Both the position numbers and the translations under genes were made by a program. Below the pieces are notes generated by a model. The model saw only the letters and a program-made list of their open reading frames with translations, was not told the DNA's origin and did no database searches. Source: Akkermansia massiliensis (GTDB lineage: Bacteria; Verrucomicrobiota; Verrucomicrobiia; Verrucomicrobiales; Akkermansiaceae). Taken from it: DNA of 64,000 bases. This document shows, in pieces, positions 50,669 through 60,686 of this stretch (its first letter is position 1; each line of letters opens with the position of its first letter). The stretch covers positions 2,046,001 to 2,110,000 of the forward strand of contig NZ_CP072036.1 in NCBI RefSeq assembly GCF_018847375.1, read 5' to 3'.

Positions 50669-53600
50669 CTATTCGGCAGGCATGGAGATGCCGATTTTGT
50701 GTTCCTTGCTGTTGCCGCGGAGTTCCGGCGCGTACATGGCCTCAATGACGGCCGGCAGGGCGCTGAAGCGTCCCGGGCGTTCCGCGCGCAGGCGGTGGCT
50801 GATCTGGTATTGTCCCATGGGCAGGGAGGAAAGGAAGACGCGTATTTCTTCATCCCCTATTTCCTTGTAGCCAGATACGGTCCCCATCCAGGCGTAGCCG
50901 CTGGTGGTTTCCTGTGATTCGCATCCCGCGGGCTTGGGGTCCAGGAGCATGAGGTATTCCACGTCGTTCTTCGTTTTCACGGTCATCACCACTTCAATGA
51001 TGTCGCCGCTGGCAATGACGTCTCCGTCTTTCAACAGCGTGCGGCGGGTCAGGTCCTTGCCCTGGGAGACGAGCTCTCCGGCATCCGTCTGGGTGTCCTT
51101 CACGGAGTCGTCCTTCACCGTTTCCTTCCGGATGCGGTAGTAGGAGCGTTCCACGGTGACGGCATTCCCCGCGGCGGGAATGGGGTCTTCCAGGGAGAAG
51201 TAGCTGAGGGTGGAATTGGCATAAATGTTTCCGCTGCCCTTCTTCCTGCGGATGGTGATGACGTGGCTGCCGTCCGCCAGGTCTTTCCCGCTCATGCGGA
51301 AGGCGTTGTCAAAGGTGAACAGGGTCTCCTTCGTACTGGCGATCGTTTTGACCGGAACGCCGTCGTAAAGGATTTCCGCTTCCATGTCCTCCATGCCTTC
51401 CCTGGTCTGGAGAAGGTAGGCGGACAGGGCTTCCAGACAATCCGCCGTATCCTTGGTGGAGTCCCAGTAGGAACCGTTGGCGCGGTTGTTGAGCAGCCAT
51501 TTGGCCAGGCGCGCCGTGACGGGATTGCCGGGGTCGCTCTTGGCCATCAGTTTCAGGTAGGCGGCCTGCGTGGCTACGCCGCTGCCGTACCACCGCCACC
51601 AGTAGCCTTCATTGGGAAGGCGCAGCCATGCGGTTTGCAGGGAGTCGTCCTGCTGGAGGAACTGGGAAATGATGGGCATTACCTTCTTGAAGTCGTCCAT
51701 GCGGTGGGCGTCCAGCAGGATTTCCGCCAGTTGAACCTGGCTGATGACGGGAAGTTCCAGCCTGTCGCGGAACAGGTAGCGTTCCATGGGCAGGTTTTTG
51801 ACGCCGCATTCCGCCAGAACGGAATAAACAAGGGTGTCCGTGGCGGAGGCCGTCAGGCGGTAATCCCCCAGCTTGCGGATGGCTTCCTTCTTCTTCGGGC
51901 CGTCCGGCAGTTTTTCCAGTTTCCGGTATTCGTCTCCTTTCTCAAGAAGAGCGGCCTGGCTTTCCTGATAGTTTTTCAGCCAGCGGACGGCTCCGGAAAG
52001 CATCCCATCCGGGACATTGACCGTGTTTGAAGCAATCTTCAAGCCGTGCGCCACATGGGCCGTCATGACGGGGTCTCCCTCGCTGGCTCCTCCGAACCAT
52101 CCCCAGGAACCGTTGGAGAGCTGCTTCTCCCGGAGGGAGGAGATTCCCTTGGCGGCCATCTTCTTCAGCGCGGCTTCATCATAAACGGGGTTGCGTTCCA
52201 GCTTCTTCATGACGCTGTCATGGAAGGCCTTGTTCTTGATGGCCTGGGGATTCAGATTGCGGTGGCTTTTCAGCGCCGCGCCGGGATTCAGGCCGAGCTG
52301 CTTGAGCGCGTCCGTCACGACGAGAGCGGGCAGGAAGCGGTTGAGCGTCTGTTCCACGCAGCCATAGGGGTATTCCGCCAGGTAGGGCAGGGCTTCCACC
52401 ATGCTGAGGGCGATGCTGGGGGAAACCTTGACGACCAGCTCGCTTTCCTCCCTGCGCCGCTGCTGCGGCAGGGAAATGGAGAGTTTCTGCTCCCGTTCTC
52501 CGGGAAGCACCACGGCGCTCCCCGCATGGAGCTGCTTCATGCCGTGCACCAGCACGGGGAAGTTCATCTGCATGGCGTCTCCGGTGGAGCCGGACGCCGC
52601 CTCCATGGCGACGGCGGCGGTTCCCTCCCTGATGGCGGCGGTCCACCAGTTGACGACTGCCTGCCCCTGGGCGGGAACGTCCACTTCCCGCACGGCGGAA
52701 TTGTCCGTATCTGCGGCGAGCCCCTTTACGGCCAGAGCGTCAGCCGGGAGAAGTTCCAGGCAACCGTCTTTCAGGGAAATGGAAACGCGGGCGCGGACGG
52801 CCTTGTCCGTCCGGTTGCGGACCAGGGCGCTGAGCATCACTACGTCTTTTTCCACAAAGAAGCGCGGGGCCTGCATGCTGACCATGAAGTCCTTCGTGGT
52901 CAGGAATTCCGCGGAAGCCTGCCCTACCTGCAATCCGGGGGTGATGGCCCAGGCGGCGGCTTTCCAGGTGGTCAGGTTGTCCGGCATCTCCACAGGAACG
53001 GTAACGTTCCCTTCCTCATCCGTCCTGAGCGTGCCGCACCACTTGATGCAGTCCGCAAAATTGGTGCGCAGTTGAATGTGCGGGGAACTGTTCTCCTGCA
53101 CGTCTGCGTCTCCCTGTCCGGCTGCAAAGGAATCACTTTCTGCGCTTTCTTCATCCGAAGCCATCTGCTGCATGGCCGGAACCGGTGCGGCGGCGGGGAC
53201 TGCCGCTCCTTCAGCCAATACGCGGCTTGCGGCTTTTCCGCTGATAGCATAATTACCGGATCTGACTCCTGCGGTAGCAAAGCCGTTGACGGCTCCTTTT
53301 TCCCTCCGCAACAGATAGCCGTAGTCACTGTAGAGCAGGGATTGGAAGTAGGGCTGGTCCGGGCCGCGGTCCTGCTGCGTTCCGGCGGCCGTCATTTTTT
53401 TCAGGCTGAGAAAGCCGGTTTCGTTCAGGCTCCCCCAGACGGTCTTGGCGATGTCCGTAATATTGGGGCGTGCGATATATTCCAGAGCCTTGTCATAGAC
53501 GGCCAGGGTAACGATGCCGTTCCTGACGGGTTTGCCGTCCGGCCCTTTGACCTGAACCGTTACTCGCCCTTCTTCACCGGGCTGGTATTGGGATTTGCCC

Positions 53601-56600
53601 GGTGTTACGGAAGGAGCCAGAATCTGGCTGGCTGGCGGAATCAGCAGTTCGGCGGAAGCCGTGTGAAGTTCCCCGTTTCTGACGGTGAAGGCGTTCACGC
53701 CCATGTTGGGCATGTCTTCCCGGGTCAGGGGGCATTCCACCAGGGCGGTTTGCCGGTCCAGAGGGACCAGGCTGCGGGACTCGTCTTTCCAGGAATTGCG
53801 CAGGAAGGTCCAGACGCGGGCGTCCGGATAATCAGAGGCGAGGAGCAGTTTGGCCGTATCTCCCGGTGCGTATTCCTTCTTGTCCGGAGTGATGGAAAGG
53901 GGATTGATTTTAAAAGGATTCTGTTTGCCCTTGCCGTAGGAAAGGAACTGGAAAGACTCTTCCACCCTGTTGCCGTGTTCGTCCTCCAGGGTAGAGGAAA
54001 GGGCATACAGGCCGGATTCCCTGGTCTGGAAGGACAGGGTGGCTTCCCCTTCCTTTCCGGTGGTGATATTCCAGGTTTCCAGAGCCTCCCGGCTGCCGTC
54101 CGCGCGGATATGCTGCAAAACGGAGGTTCCCTTGGCGTGAGCAATCTTGGCGCCGTCCGCCGTGGCCGCGGTGATGGAGGCCTGCACCGGCGTTCCGGTG
54201 GGGGCGTAGCCGCGGTTCAGGGCGGTGAAGATGTTGAACGGGCGGAAGGTGGCGATGACCTGCCCGGAAGCGGAAACTTCCCGCAGGGAGGCATCCGTCA
54301 CGCTGGCGGAGACGCGGTAGGTGATATTCTGGGATGCGAAATCCCGGGCGTCCTGCGCCGTGGAAAGCTCCACGGACGCTTTTCCGTCCTTATCCAGCGG
54401 CACCGTCTTTTCCAGGACGGTCAGGGGTGCATCCGGAGAAAAGGGAATGTAGTACGGGCTGAAAGACCTGTCGTACAGCCAGCTCCATTTCCAGTAGGGC
54501 GTCCAGACATCCGCTCCCAGTGTCCGGGTGATCGTAATGGTGGCCTTCCCCTCGCTTACGGGACCGCCCGCGTAATAGTCCGCCTGAATGGAGACGGGAA
54601 TGGGCCGGCCCAGGCGGATGGGTCTGGAGGGGGCGTCCATCCTGACGGAGAATTCCGGCTTCTTGTACTCTTCCATACGGAAGAGAGGGGCATACAGCCG
54701 GAAATCCGGGTCCGCGGAATCATGCAGCTTCAGCTTGGCTCCATACTGGCCCAGCGGAGCTTCCGCAGGAATGAGCAGTTCCAGTTCAAAACAGCCGGTA
54801 GAATCCGTCGTGACGGTTTTTGGCGGAAAAACGCTCTCATCCCCGGTTGGGGAAGTAATGGTCAGCGTCAGCTTTTTTCCGGCGCAGTCCTTCGTTCCGG
54901 GATTTGCGATGTCCGGACGGAAGAGGACGCCCTTGAACCGCGCCGTCTGTCCGGGGCGGTATACGGGCTGGCTTTCCAGGAAGAAGCAGGAATAGGGGTC
55001 GGAGGCCTTGTTTGCCGTATCCATGAGATAATTGCCGGATTCCCAGCCGTAATCCGATACTCCCGCCAGCACATAGCTGTCCCCTTTGGAAGCGATGCCC
55101 AGGAACATGTTGTAAGAAGGAGTGCGGGAACCGCGGGGAGGGATTGTTTCTATCATGGCTCCGTCCTTGTCCGTGGTTCCCTTCACTTGGTGTTTTTGGA
55201 GCGTTTTATCCTCCTGGTAGCGAAGGAGGCGCAGGCTGCCCCCTTCCACGGGCATTCCCGTTCCGGCATCCGCCAGGAACCATAGGTTGCCTTCCGGCAC
55301 GGAACGGCGCACCAATACCATGTCTGACAGAGTGAGGAAGCGGTGGAACCGGTAGCCGTTATCCAGCGTGACGGTAAGCAGGTACCAGCCGGGCTTGCGG
55401 GTGGGCACGGGAATCTGAGCGATGCGGTTCAGGTGCCGTTCCCCGGGAGCCAGAGCTACCTTTTCCCCTTTGATTTCTTCACCCAGATAGCGGGCGTAGG
55501 ACGGCTCATGTAGCAGATTGAAAAGGAGGGTCCCCAGGCTGGAATACTTTTTCCTGTACGCGTTGCCCAGCGTGCTGGAGGTCTGCACCTTGTCCATGCG
55601 TTCCTCCTGCCACCGCTTCATATCCACGGAGCGGGCCGTCACGCTGGCCTGGGCGGCGTTGCGGTAGGAGAAGGCGACCGTCACCGGTTCCCCCGCCAGC
55701 AGCGTTCTTTTATCCGCATCAAACATTCCGTTGGGTTCCGTGATGGAGGCAATGCGCTTCTTCAGGTTGTCCGCAACGTGCAGGAAATCCTCCTTGTCCG
55801 TTTGATTCCAGGATTGTGCGTTCCAGGTCTGAAGGATTTTGCCTAAAAGCTCCGCGGCAGCGGGCCTCTGGTTGCGGGCCAGGAACTCATTGGCTGCCAG
55901 ATTGCCGGCGTTAACGTAATAATCCGGCTCCGGAGTTACTCGGACCGCAGCGGCGATCCGGATGAAATCGTAATCCGGAGGAAGGGTGGTGAGCAGGAAT
56001 TTTCCGTTGCCCGTCCGGTCGGTTTTAACGACGGTCTGGTTCGTTTTCAATTCCTCCGGGTTGATGCCCGCCACCATGCCCGCGTTGCCGGGGCCGTACA
56101 CGAACTCCTGGTCCGGAGCCGTATTGGAATAGGAGAACAGCCGGTGGCACCAGGAGGCGGTGAAATAGTTGACCTGGTTGGCTAGTTCCGGGTTCGCCTG
56201 AATGGCGGCGTCCAGCAGCCAGCGCATGCGTTCCCCGTCGTTTTTAGCCGTCTCCCAGGAGGAAGAGGCATGGTAAAAGACGACTTCCGGCTTCCCCGTT
56301 TTGGCATTGACCGTGACGGGCACGGTGGCGACGTTCCGGAACGGGGGGGCTTCCTCCCTGGCGACGTACCCCGGCAGTTCCTTCAGGCTGGTGAGGTTCC
56401 CCAGGGCGGCGTAAGCCTGGAAGGGGGAAAGGGAACTGTAGCGGCTGCCTTTCACCAGCAACGCCTGAGCCGTCATGAAGCGCAGTTGTCCCAGAAGCTT
56501 CATGTTCTTTTCCTTCTCCGCCAGTTGCATGGCCTTGGAAAGGCACCGCAGGGCTTCCACCCGGTCCCTTGCTTCCCCGGAATATTCCCCGTCCCATGGC

Positions 56601-57115
56601 TCGGCGCTGCGGATGTAGGCGCCGTCCACCAGTTTAAACGTATGGCTGGCGTTCTGGTACAGATGGGCAGCGTCCATCAGGAAATAGGGATTGCCGCCGT
56701 GGCGTTTCATCTGCTCTTGCAGAATGGTATCCAGATTCGTGGAATCGTCCAGGGCATTGAGACGGGTCAAAGCCTGGTAATAAAGAAGAAGGTCCGCTCC
56801 GCTGTACTGGTCGTCGTATTCGTCAAGCTGTTTTAAAGCCTGTTCGGCCGCATTCTTGAACAACCTCTTTTTCAAAAGCTTTTCAATAGCCTCAACGGAC
56901 TGCTTCCTCTGCTGGGAGATGGAAGTTGCCTTGTCCGCATCCTTGGCGCCTTTTTGGGATGAAGAAGTGGAATCTTCCGGAAGTCCTCCCTTGTCATCGG
57001 CATGGGCGGACGGGCCGTCCTGACGCTGCGGTGGAGTGGAAGCGGCTGCCGGGCACGGCATTCCGGAAGCCAGCAAGCCTCCCGCCAGAAAAAGCAGGGA
57101 AAAGATTCTGTTCAT
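50669..57115 (-). CDS. Bacterial alpha-2-macroglobulin-like protein (2148 aa)
   Basis: A signal peptide (MNRIFSLLFLAGGLLASGMP, CPAAAS) precedes a helical, Lys-rich region and then tandem MG (macroglobulin) beta domains (GWYLLTVTLDNGYRFHRFLT, SYVLAGVSDYGWESGNYLM, QPVYRPGQTARFKGVLFRPD). The thioester motif PYGCVEQTLNRFLPAL is intact, Cys near residue 1586, with a surrounding alpha/alpha toroid thioester domain. It should trap proteases in the periplasm by conformational change and covalent capture. Unlike the E. coli type there is no lipobox and no adjacent penicillin-binding protein 1C gene. The bait region is probably the low-complexity Ala/Pro stretch near residue 1290-1330 (VLAEGAAVPAAAPVPAMQQM). 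Confidence 0.92.
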   Translation of the reverse strand: MNRIFSLLFLAGGLLASGMPCPAAASTPPQRQDGPSAHADDKGGLPEDSTSSSQKGAKDADKATSISQQRKQSVEAIEKLLKKRLFKNAAEQALKQLDEYDDQYSGADLLLYYQALTRLNALDDSTNLDTILQEQMKRHGGNPYFLMDAAHLYQNASHTFKLVDGAYIRSAEPWDGEYSGEARDRVEALRCLSKAMQLAEKEKNMKLLGQLRFMTAQALLVKGSRYSSLSPFQAYAALGNLTSLKELPGYVAREEAPPFRNVATVPVTVNAKTGKPEVVFYHASSSWETAKNDGERMRWLLDAAIQANPELANQVNYFTASWCHRLFSYSNTAPDQEFVYGPGNAGMVAGINPEELKTNQTVVKTDRTGNGKFLLTTLPPDYDFIRIAAAVRVTPEPDYYVNAGNLAANEFLARNQRPAAAELLGKILQTWNAQSWNQTDKEDFLHVADNLKKRIASITEPNGMFDADKRTLLAGEPVTVAFSYRNAAQASVTARSVDMKRWQEERMDKVQTSSTLGNAYRKKYSSLGTLLFNLLHEPSYARYLGEEIKGEKVALAPGERHLNRIAQIPVPTRKPGWYLLTVTLDNGYRFHRFLTLSDMVLVRRSVPEGNLWFLADAGTGMPVEGGSLRLLRYQEDKTLQKHQVKGTTDKDGAMIETIPPRGSRTPSYNMFLGIASKGDSYVLAGVSDYGWESGNYLMDTANKASDPYSCFFLESQPVYRPGQTARFKGVLFRPDIANPGTKDCAGKKLTLTITSPTGDESVFPPKTVTTDSTGCFELELLIPAEAPLGQYGAKLKLHDSADPDFRLYAPLFRMEEYKKPEFSVRMDAPSRPIRLGRPIPVSIQADYYAGGPVSEGKATITITRTLGADVWTPYWKWSWLYDRSFSPYYIPFSPDAPLTVLEKTVPLDKDGKASVELSTAQDARDFASQNITYRVSASVTDASLREVSASGQVIATFRPFNIFTALNRGYAPTGTPVQASITAATADGAKIAHAKGTSVLQHIRADGSREALETWNITTGKEGEATLSFQTRESGLYALSSTLEDEHGNRVEESFQFLSYGKGKQNPFKINPLSITPDKKEYAPGDTAKLLLASDYPDARVWTFLRNSWKDESRSLVPLDRQTALVECPLTREDMPNMGVNAFTVRNGELHTASAELLIPPASQILAPSVTPGKSQYQPGEEGRVTVQVKGPDGKPVRNGIVTLAVYDKALEYIARPNITDIAKTVWGSLNETGFLSLKKMTAAGTQQDRGPDQPYFQSLLYSDYGYLLRREKGAVNGFATAGVRSGNYAISGKAASRVLAEGAAVPAAAPVPAMQQMASDEESAESDSFAAGQGDADVQENSSPHIQLRTNFADCIKWCGTLRTDEEGNVTVPVEMPDNLTTWKAAAWAITPGLQVGQASAEFLTTKDFMVSMQAPRFFVEKDVVMLSALVRNRTDKAVRARVSISLKDGCLELLPADALAVKGLAADTDNSAVREVDVPAQGQAVVNWWTAAIREGTAAVAMEAASGSTGDAMQMNFPVLVHGMKQLHAGSAVVLPGEREQKLSISLPQQRRREESELVVKVSPSIALSMVEALPYLAEYPYGCVEQTLNRFLPALVVTDALKQLGLNPGAALKSHRNLNPQAIKNKAFHDSVMKKLERNPVYDEAALKKMAAKGISSLREKQLSNGSWGWFGGASEGDPVMTAHVAHGLKIASNTVNVPDGMLSGAVRWLKNYQESQAALLEKGDEYRKLEKLPDGPKKKEAIRKLGDYRLTASATDTLVYSVLAECGVKNLPMERYLFRDRLELPVISQVQLAEILLDAHRMDDFKKVMPIISQFLQQDDSLQTAWLRLPNEGYWWRWYGSGVATQAAYLKLMAKSDPGNPVTARLAKWLLNNRANGSYWDSTKDTADCLEALSAYLLQTREGMEDMEAEILYDGVPVKTIASTKETLFTFDNAFRMSGKDLADGSHVITIRRKKGSGNIYANSTLSYFSLEDPIPAAGNAVTVERSYYRIRKETVKDDSVKDTQTDAGELVSQGKDLTRRTLLKDGDVIASGDIIEVVMTVKTKNDVEYLMLLDPKPAGCESQETTSGYAWMGTVSGYKEIGDEEIRVFLSSLPMGQYQISHRLRAERPGRFSALPAVIEAMYAPELRGNSKEHKIGISMPAE

Positions 57116-57486
57116 TCAACCAGACTACTTCCATGTAAAATATTTGGCAAGTTACAAGTAGGTTACAACATGCGGGAGATTGTCTTAATGCCGTTCAATG
57201 GCCAGAAGCGTTGGAAAGATTGACTGTCAACGAGCAAACCGGAATTCTTTTACGTTCCGGCCTGTATTCCGGTGCGGATCATCTGCCGCGGCGTCCTTTT
57301 TGAGCTTTCAGGGCGGCTTCCTCAGGTTCCCCTCCGGAGGATAAGCAACCGCCGTCTTCTCTTCTTCCCAGGGAAAGGGACTGCCTGGGTATATTTATAT
57401 TCCACTGCCGTCCCCTCGTCCCGGATCAGCTCTGCCGGATGAGGGAGCCGAACCGCATGCATGTTCATGTCTCTGCGGGAGGGAAA
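57116..57486. other. Intergenic region, no supportable gene
   Basis: About 370 bases between the alpha-2-macroglobulin start and the terminator of the alcohol dehydrogenase gene. The AT-rich stretch at 57120-57200 is the likely promoter region for the alpha-2-macroglobulin. The rest shows no gene or clear motif. Confidence 0.4.
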
Positions 57487-57509
57487 GACGGCCTGCATGG
57501 CTGGCCGTC
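57487..57509 (-). terminator. Hairpin after the alcohol dehydrogenase gene
   Basis: gacggcc (57487-57493) pairs with ggccgtc (57503-57509); the minus strand continues TTTCCCT. A weak intrinsic terminator about 35 bases past the dehydrogenase stop. Confidence 0.5.
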
Positions 57510-57545
57510 CCGGAATGCAGGAGGGAGGAAGGAACGGGGATGCCG

Positions 57546-58733
57546 TCAATCGGGCAGCGGGCCTTCGCATGCCAGGCGGTAAATGGCCTGGACGTCCCGG
57601 GCGTCCAGTTTTTCCAGCCCCCCGATGGGGCCGCGCACGCTGATGGCCTGTTCCGCCATCAGGGGAAAATCCCCGGACTTGATGTTCAACTCTTCCATGG
57701 TCGTCGGAAGCCCCAATTCCCGGTAAAAACGTTCCAGACGGGAAATGCCTTCCCGGATGAGGGCCTCCGGCTCCCGGAAGGAACCCTCCACGCCCATCAC
57801 CTTCACGGCGAACTGCGCGAACATTCCTTGGTGTTTGGGGGAAACATACTTCATCCATGCCGGGGTGACGACGGCCAGGCCCGCGCCGTGGTCCACGTGA
57901 TACAGGGCGCTCAGTTCGTGCTCCATGGCGTGGCAGCCCCAGTCCTGTTCACGGCCCACGCCCAGCAGGTTGTTATGGGCGAGGTTGCCGGAAAACGCAA
58001 TCTCCGCCCAGGCGTCGTAATCGTGCAGGTTCCCGTTCAGGATGCGGGCGTTTCTCATGATGGTGCGCAGGGTGGTTTCGCAAAGGCCGTCGGAAAGGTC
58101 CGTATGCAGGGTTCTGGTGAAATAGCGCTCAAAAATGTGGCTCATCATGTCGCTGACGCCGTTGGCCATCTGGTGGTGCGGGAGCGTGAAAAACAATTCC
58201 GGGTTGATGATGCTGAACACGGGGCGCAATTTGGGAGAACCGTACCCCAGCTTCCGCCTGGTTTCTTCATTGGTGATGACCGTGTTCGGGCTGCTCTCGC
58301 TGCCTGCGGCGGGAATGGTCAGCACGGTGGCGACGGGCAGCGGGTCCGCCTGCGGCTGTTGTTTGGAAAGATACAGGTCCCATACGTCCCCTTCATGGGG
58401 AACGCCCAGCGCAATCGCCTTGGCGGAATCAATCACGCTGCCGCCTCCCACAGCCAGCACGAGGCCCAGGCCGTGTTCCCGGCAGAGGCGGATGCCCTCA
58501 TACACCAGGGGAAGCGTGGGGTTCGGCTGGACGCCGCCCAATTCCTCATACTCCACGCCGGCGGCTTTCAGGGAAGCCGTGACGGCGTCGTAAAGGCCGG
58601 AACGCCTGATGCTGCCGCCTCCGTAGTGGAGGAGGACTTTTTTGCCGAACGGCTTGAGAAGGGCGCCCGCTTCATGCTGGGTTCCTTTTCCGAAAATGAG
58701 CGTGGTCTTGTTATCGTAAACGAAATTGAGCAT
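57546..58733 (-). CDS. Iron-containing alcohol dehydrogenase (YqhD/BdhA type)
   Basis: 395 residues. The N-terminal NAD(P) domain has KKVLLHYGGGSIRRSGLYD and the signature LVLAVGGGSVIDSAKAIALG. The C-terminal metal domain provides the Asp/His ligands in MANGVSDMMSHIFERYFTRT and GCHAMEHELSALYHVDHGAG. Length and motifs match NADPH-dependent butanol/aldehyde reductases, which detoxify short aldehydes or balance redox during fermentation. Monocistronic. The start MLNFVYDN is the first and best Met. Confidence 0.93.
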   Translation of the reverse strand: MLNFVYDNKTTLIFGKGTQHEAGALLKPFGKKVLLHYGGGSIRRSGLYDAVTASLKAAGVEYEELGGVQPNPTLPLVYEGIRLCREHGLGLVLAVGGGSVIDSAKAIALGVPHEGDVWDLYLSKQQPQADPLPVATVLTIPAAGSESSPNTVITNEETRRKLGYGSPKLRPVFSIINPELFFTLPHHQMANGVSDMMSHIFERYFTRTLHTDLSDGLCETTLRTIMRNARILNGNLHDYDAWAEIAFSGNLAHNNLLGVGREQDWGCHAMEHELSALYHVDHGAGLAVVTPAWMKYVSPKHQGMFAQFAVKVMGVEGSFREPEALIREGISRLERFYRELGLPTTMEELNIKSGDFPLMAEQAISVRGPIGGLEKLDARDVQAIYRLACEGPLPD

Positions 58734-58763
58734 GGCGGGGATGCGGTGACGGTACCTTTAACG

Positions 58764-60482
58764 CTACGGCTCTTCCATCCCCGGCTCAAGGCTTTTGTGC
58801 GCCCCGTTCCGCTTCCGGAAGGGCGGATTTATTGTTCCGGAGGATGTTTTTTCATATACCGTTCCAATTCCTCCCTGTTTTTCCGGAGCTGATTCAATTG
58901 GCCGGAGCCTTCCTGAAGATAATTGACGTCTCCCGAAGTCCAGAACGAATAAACGTGGTCCAGCACGGATGACTGAATAGGGGGGGCAGGAATCCTCATC
59001 TTCCATGAATTCTTCTTTCAGAGCTTGCAGAATCAGGTCTTTGCAGCCCAGGTCCGTACTGAACAGCATGCCAGAGAAGGCTCCGTGATGATTCTTGCCG
59101 CCCCGGAAGCGGGAAAGCAAATGGAGATAGGTCTTCAATTCCTGTTCCGCAGCAGGTTCCAGTTTCAAAAAGGAACGCCGGACTCTCATTTCTTCCCCGT
59201 TCCACCACAAATCATAGGGCGTCATGGCGGGCGGATGGTCCATCCGGCTGAAATCGTACAGAAAGCGGGAATGCCGTCCCAGATACGTGGTGGCTGTGTG
59301 GAGAAATCCCTGGTGGATATAGGCGCCCCCGCACTGGCCGTCCGAATAAATTTTCATCCAGGCCGTGGCGTGTTCCGGAGCATTGGGGAACAGATCCTTC
59401 CAGACCGGATTTGTTGAAAGAGGCAGCGTCATACACTCTTTCCGAAGGAATGCTTCAGCAGACTTGCCCTGGCGCAAAGAGGGCTTTTTCCCTTCCCAAA
59501 AGTTATTTGCCGAGTCAGGACAGGAAGAATAAAATTTTGCGTCCAACTCTCGCCAGTAAAAACCGCGCGGGGGAACTTTCTTCATTTCCCCGGCAATTCT
59601 GCGGGTGTCGGCGCATAACTCATGAATCATGAGCTGGGTCTCAGGCGTAAAATTATCCATGCTCGCTGCGTCAACAAGAAGATGGAAAATGTGGAACATC
59701 TGGCGTTTCAGGGGTAAACGGCCGCGGTAATAATGCAATTCCGTGGCAATCAGTCCGGGAGCCGCGGAGTAAAAGGAATATCCTTGGTCACAGCACCCGA
59801 ACATCTCCGCAGGAATGTCCAGCACGGCGGTTTCCATGCACTTCTTCCAGGTGGTTTTGAGTTCCTGCGCCAGAGCATGCGGCAGGATGGCAACGCCGCG
59901 GCGAACGTAATTCCTGCTGTACTCCTGCCAATGCAGACGGCGGATTTTTTGATCCTTCCATGCATTCAGCAGAGCGGCAGAGGGGTGTAGCCATGCAGGG
60001 AATGTTTCTTCCGGAAAATAATCCGGAAGATATTTTTCAAGAAGGGAGGCCCACCAGCTCTTCCACAGGGGAGCGCTGTTGATAAAATAATCTGTTTTGT
60101 TGCCTTCTGCCGCTACCGCCCAGTGGAGTTCGTTTCCTATGAGGGCGACTGCGCGTTCCGGCTCCCAGGAGGGACAATCCACAGCGGCCATTTCATAATT
60201 CCGGGCCGCTTCCGGCAAAAGCAGAGACAGGACCCGGGGAGTATACCGTTCCCATTCCCAGTAAAGGCGGAGAGGGTAATACTTTACCTCCTCCGGGCCC
60301 AATCCTGTTTGATCCGGGGTTGGGGCGGGCCGGTACATGGCGCGTATGGCCGGCCTTGCGTCCGGCAGGCTGTCATGACAATGGCCGTATCCGGTCAGGG
60401 AAACGCAGAGAACAGAGAGAAAACAAGCAGTTGGGAAAAAACTCACGAAAACGGTTCTAGGAAAAAAATGCTTCAAAATCAA
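58764..60482 (-). CDS. Secreted hypothetical protein with homopolymer frameshift near the 3' end
   Basis: 572 residues as read. A signal peptide (KHFFPRTVFVSFFPTACFLS and VLCVSLTGYGHC) is followed by an aromatic-rich, mainly helical domain with no family recognised (PLRLYWEWERYTPRVLSLLL; HYYRGRLPLKRQMFHIFHLL). At a run of seven G (58980-58986; C on the coding strand) the frame appears to slip: in the 6-base version the protein would end QSSVLDHVYSFWTSGDVNYL, then a Lys/Glu-rich helix to HPPEQ at 58829. The as-read version ends in 75 residues of unlikely composition that run nearly into the dehydrogenase gene. Both versions keep the main domain. Confidence 0.7.
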   Translation of the reverse strand: MILKHFFPRTVFVSFFPTACFLSVLCVSLTGYGHCHDSLPDARPAIRAMYRPAPTPDQTGLGPEEVKYYPLRLYWEWERYTPRVLSLLLPEAARNYEMAAVDCPSWEPERAVALIGNELHWAVAAEGNKTDYFINSAPLWKSWWASLLEKYLPDYFPEETFPAWLHPSAALLNAWKDQKIRRLHWQEYSRNYVRRGVAILPHALAQELKTTWKKCMETAVLDIPAEMFGCCDQGYSFYSAAPGLIATELHYYRGRLPLKRQMFHIFHLLVDAASMDNFTPETQLMIHELCADTRRIAGEMKKVPPRGFYWRELDAKFYSSCPDSANNFWEGKKPSLRQGKSAEAFLRKECMTLPLSTNPVWKDLFPNAPEHATAWMKIYSDGQCGGAYIHQGFLHTATTYLGRHSRFLYDFSRMDHPPAMTPYDLWWNGEEMRVRRSFLKLEPAAEQELKTYLHLLSRFRGGKNHHGAFSGMLFSTDLGCKDLILQALKEEFMEDEDSCPPYSVIRAGPRLFVLDFGRRQLSSGRLRPIESAPEKQGGIGTVYEKTSSGTINPPFRKRNGAHKSLEPGMEEP

Positions 60483-60560
60483 GGTTCATGGAGTAATTGC
60501 CCTGCTTTTTGCTTGAGCGGGGAAACCTTCCCGTTTATTGTCCTGCACGGACAATGTCCG

Positions 60561-60635
60561 GTCCCCGTAGTTCAATGGATAGAACGGGTCTCTCCTAAAG
60601 ACTAGATGCAGGTTCGATTCCTGCCGGGGACGCCA
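60561..60635 (+). tRNA. tRNA-Arg (anticodon CCT)
   Basis: 75 bases including encoded CCA. Acceptor GTCCCCG pairs with CGGGGAC; T-arm GGTTCGATTCC; anticodon loop CTCCTAA gives anticodon CCT, reading AGG. It is on the plus strand, transcribed toward the AT-rich secreted-protein operon. Confidence 0.94.
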
Positions 60636-60638
60636 CCT

Positions 60639-60686
60639 AAATCCTTCTAATACCTTGCGTAAGTATTGAAAATGCAAGGATTTTTA
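60639..60686 (+). terminator. Intrinsic terminator of tRNA-Arg
   Basis: aaatcctt (60639-60646) pairs with aaggattt (60676-60683) around a second small stem, followed by TTTTATTTATT. Confidence 0.7.

Noticed and set aside
52046..55285. A 1079-codon plus-strand open frame opposite the alpha-2-macroglobulin gene
   Set aside because: It mirrors the codon structure of the real gene, its composition is His/Arg/Gly-rich and it has no domain or start signal. Long antisense frames are common over GC-rich genes.
57322..57858. 178-codon minus-strand frame overlapping the dehydrogenase 3' end
   Set aside because: It overlaps a well-supported gene in another frame and its sequence is Arg/Gly/Pro-rich without features.
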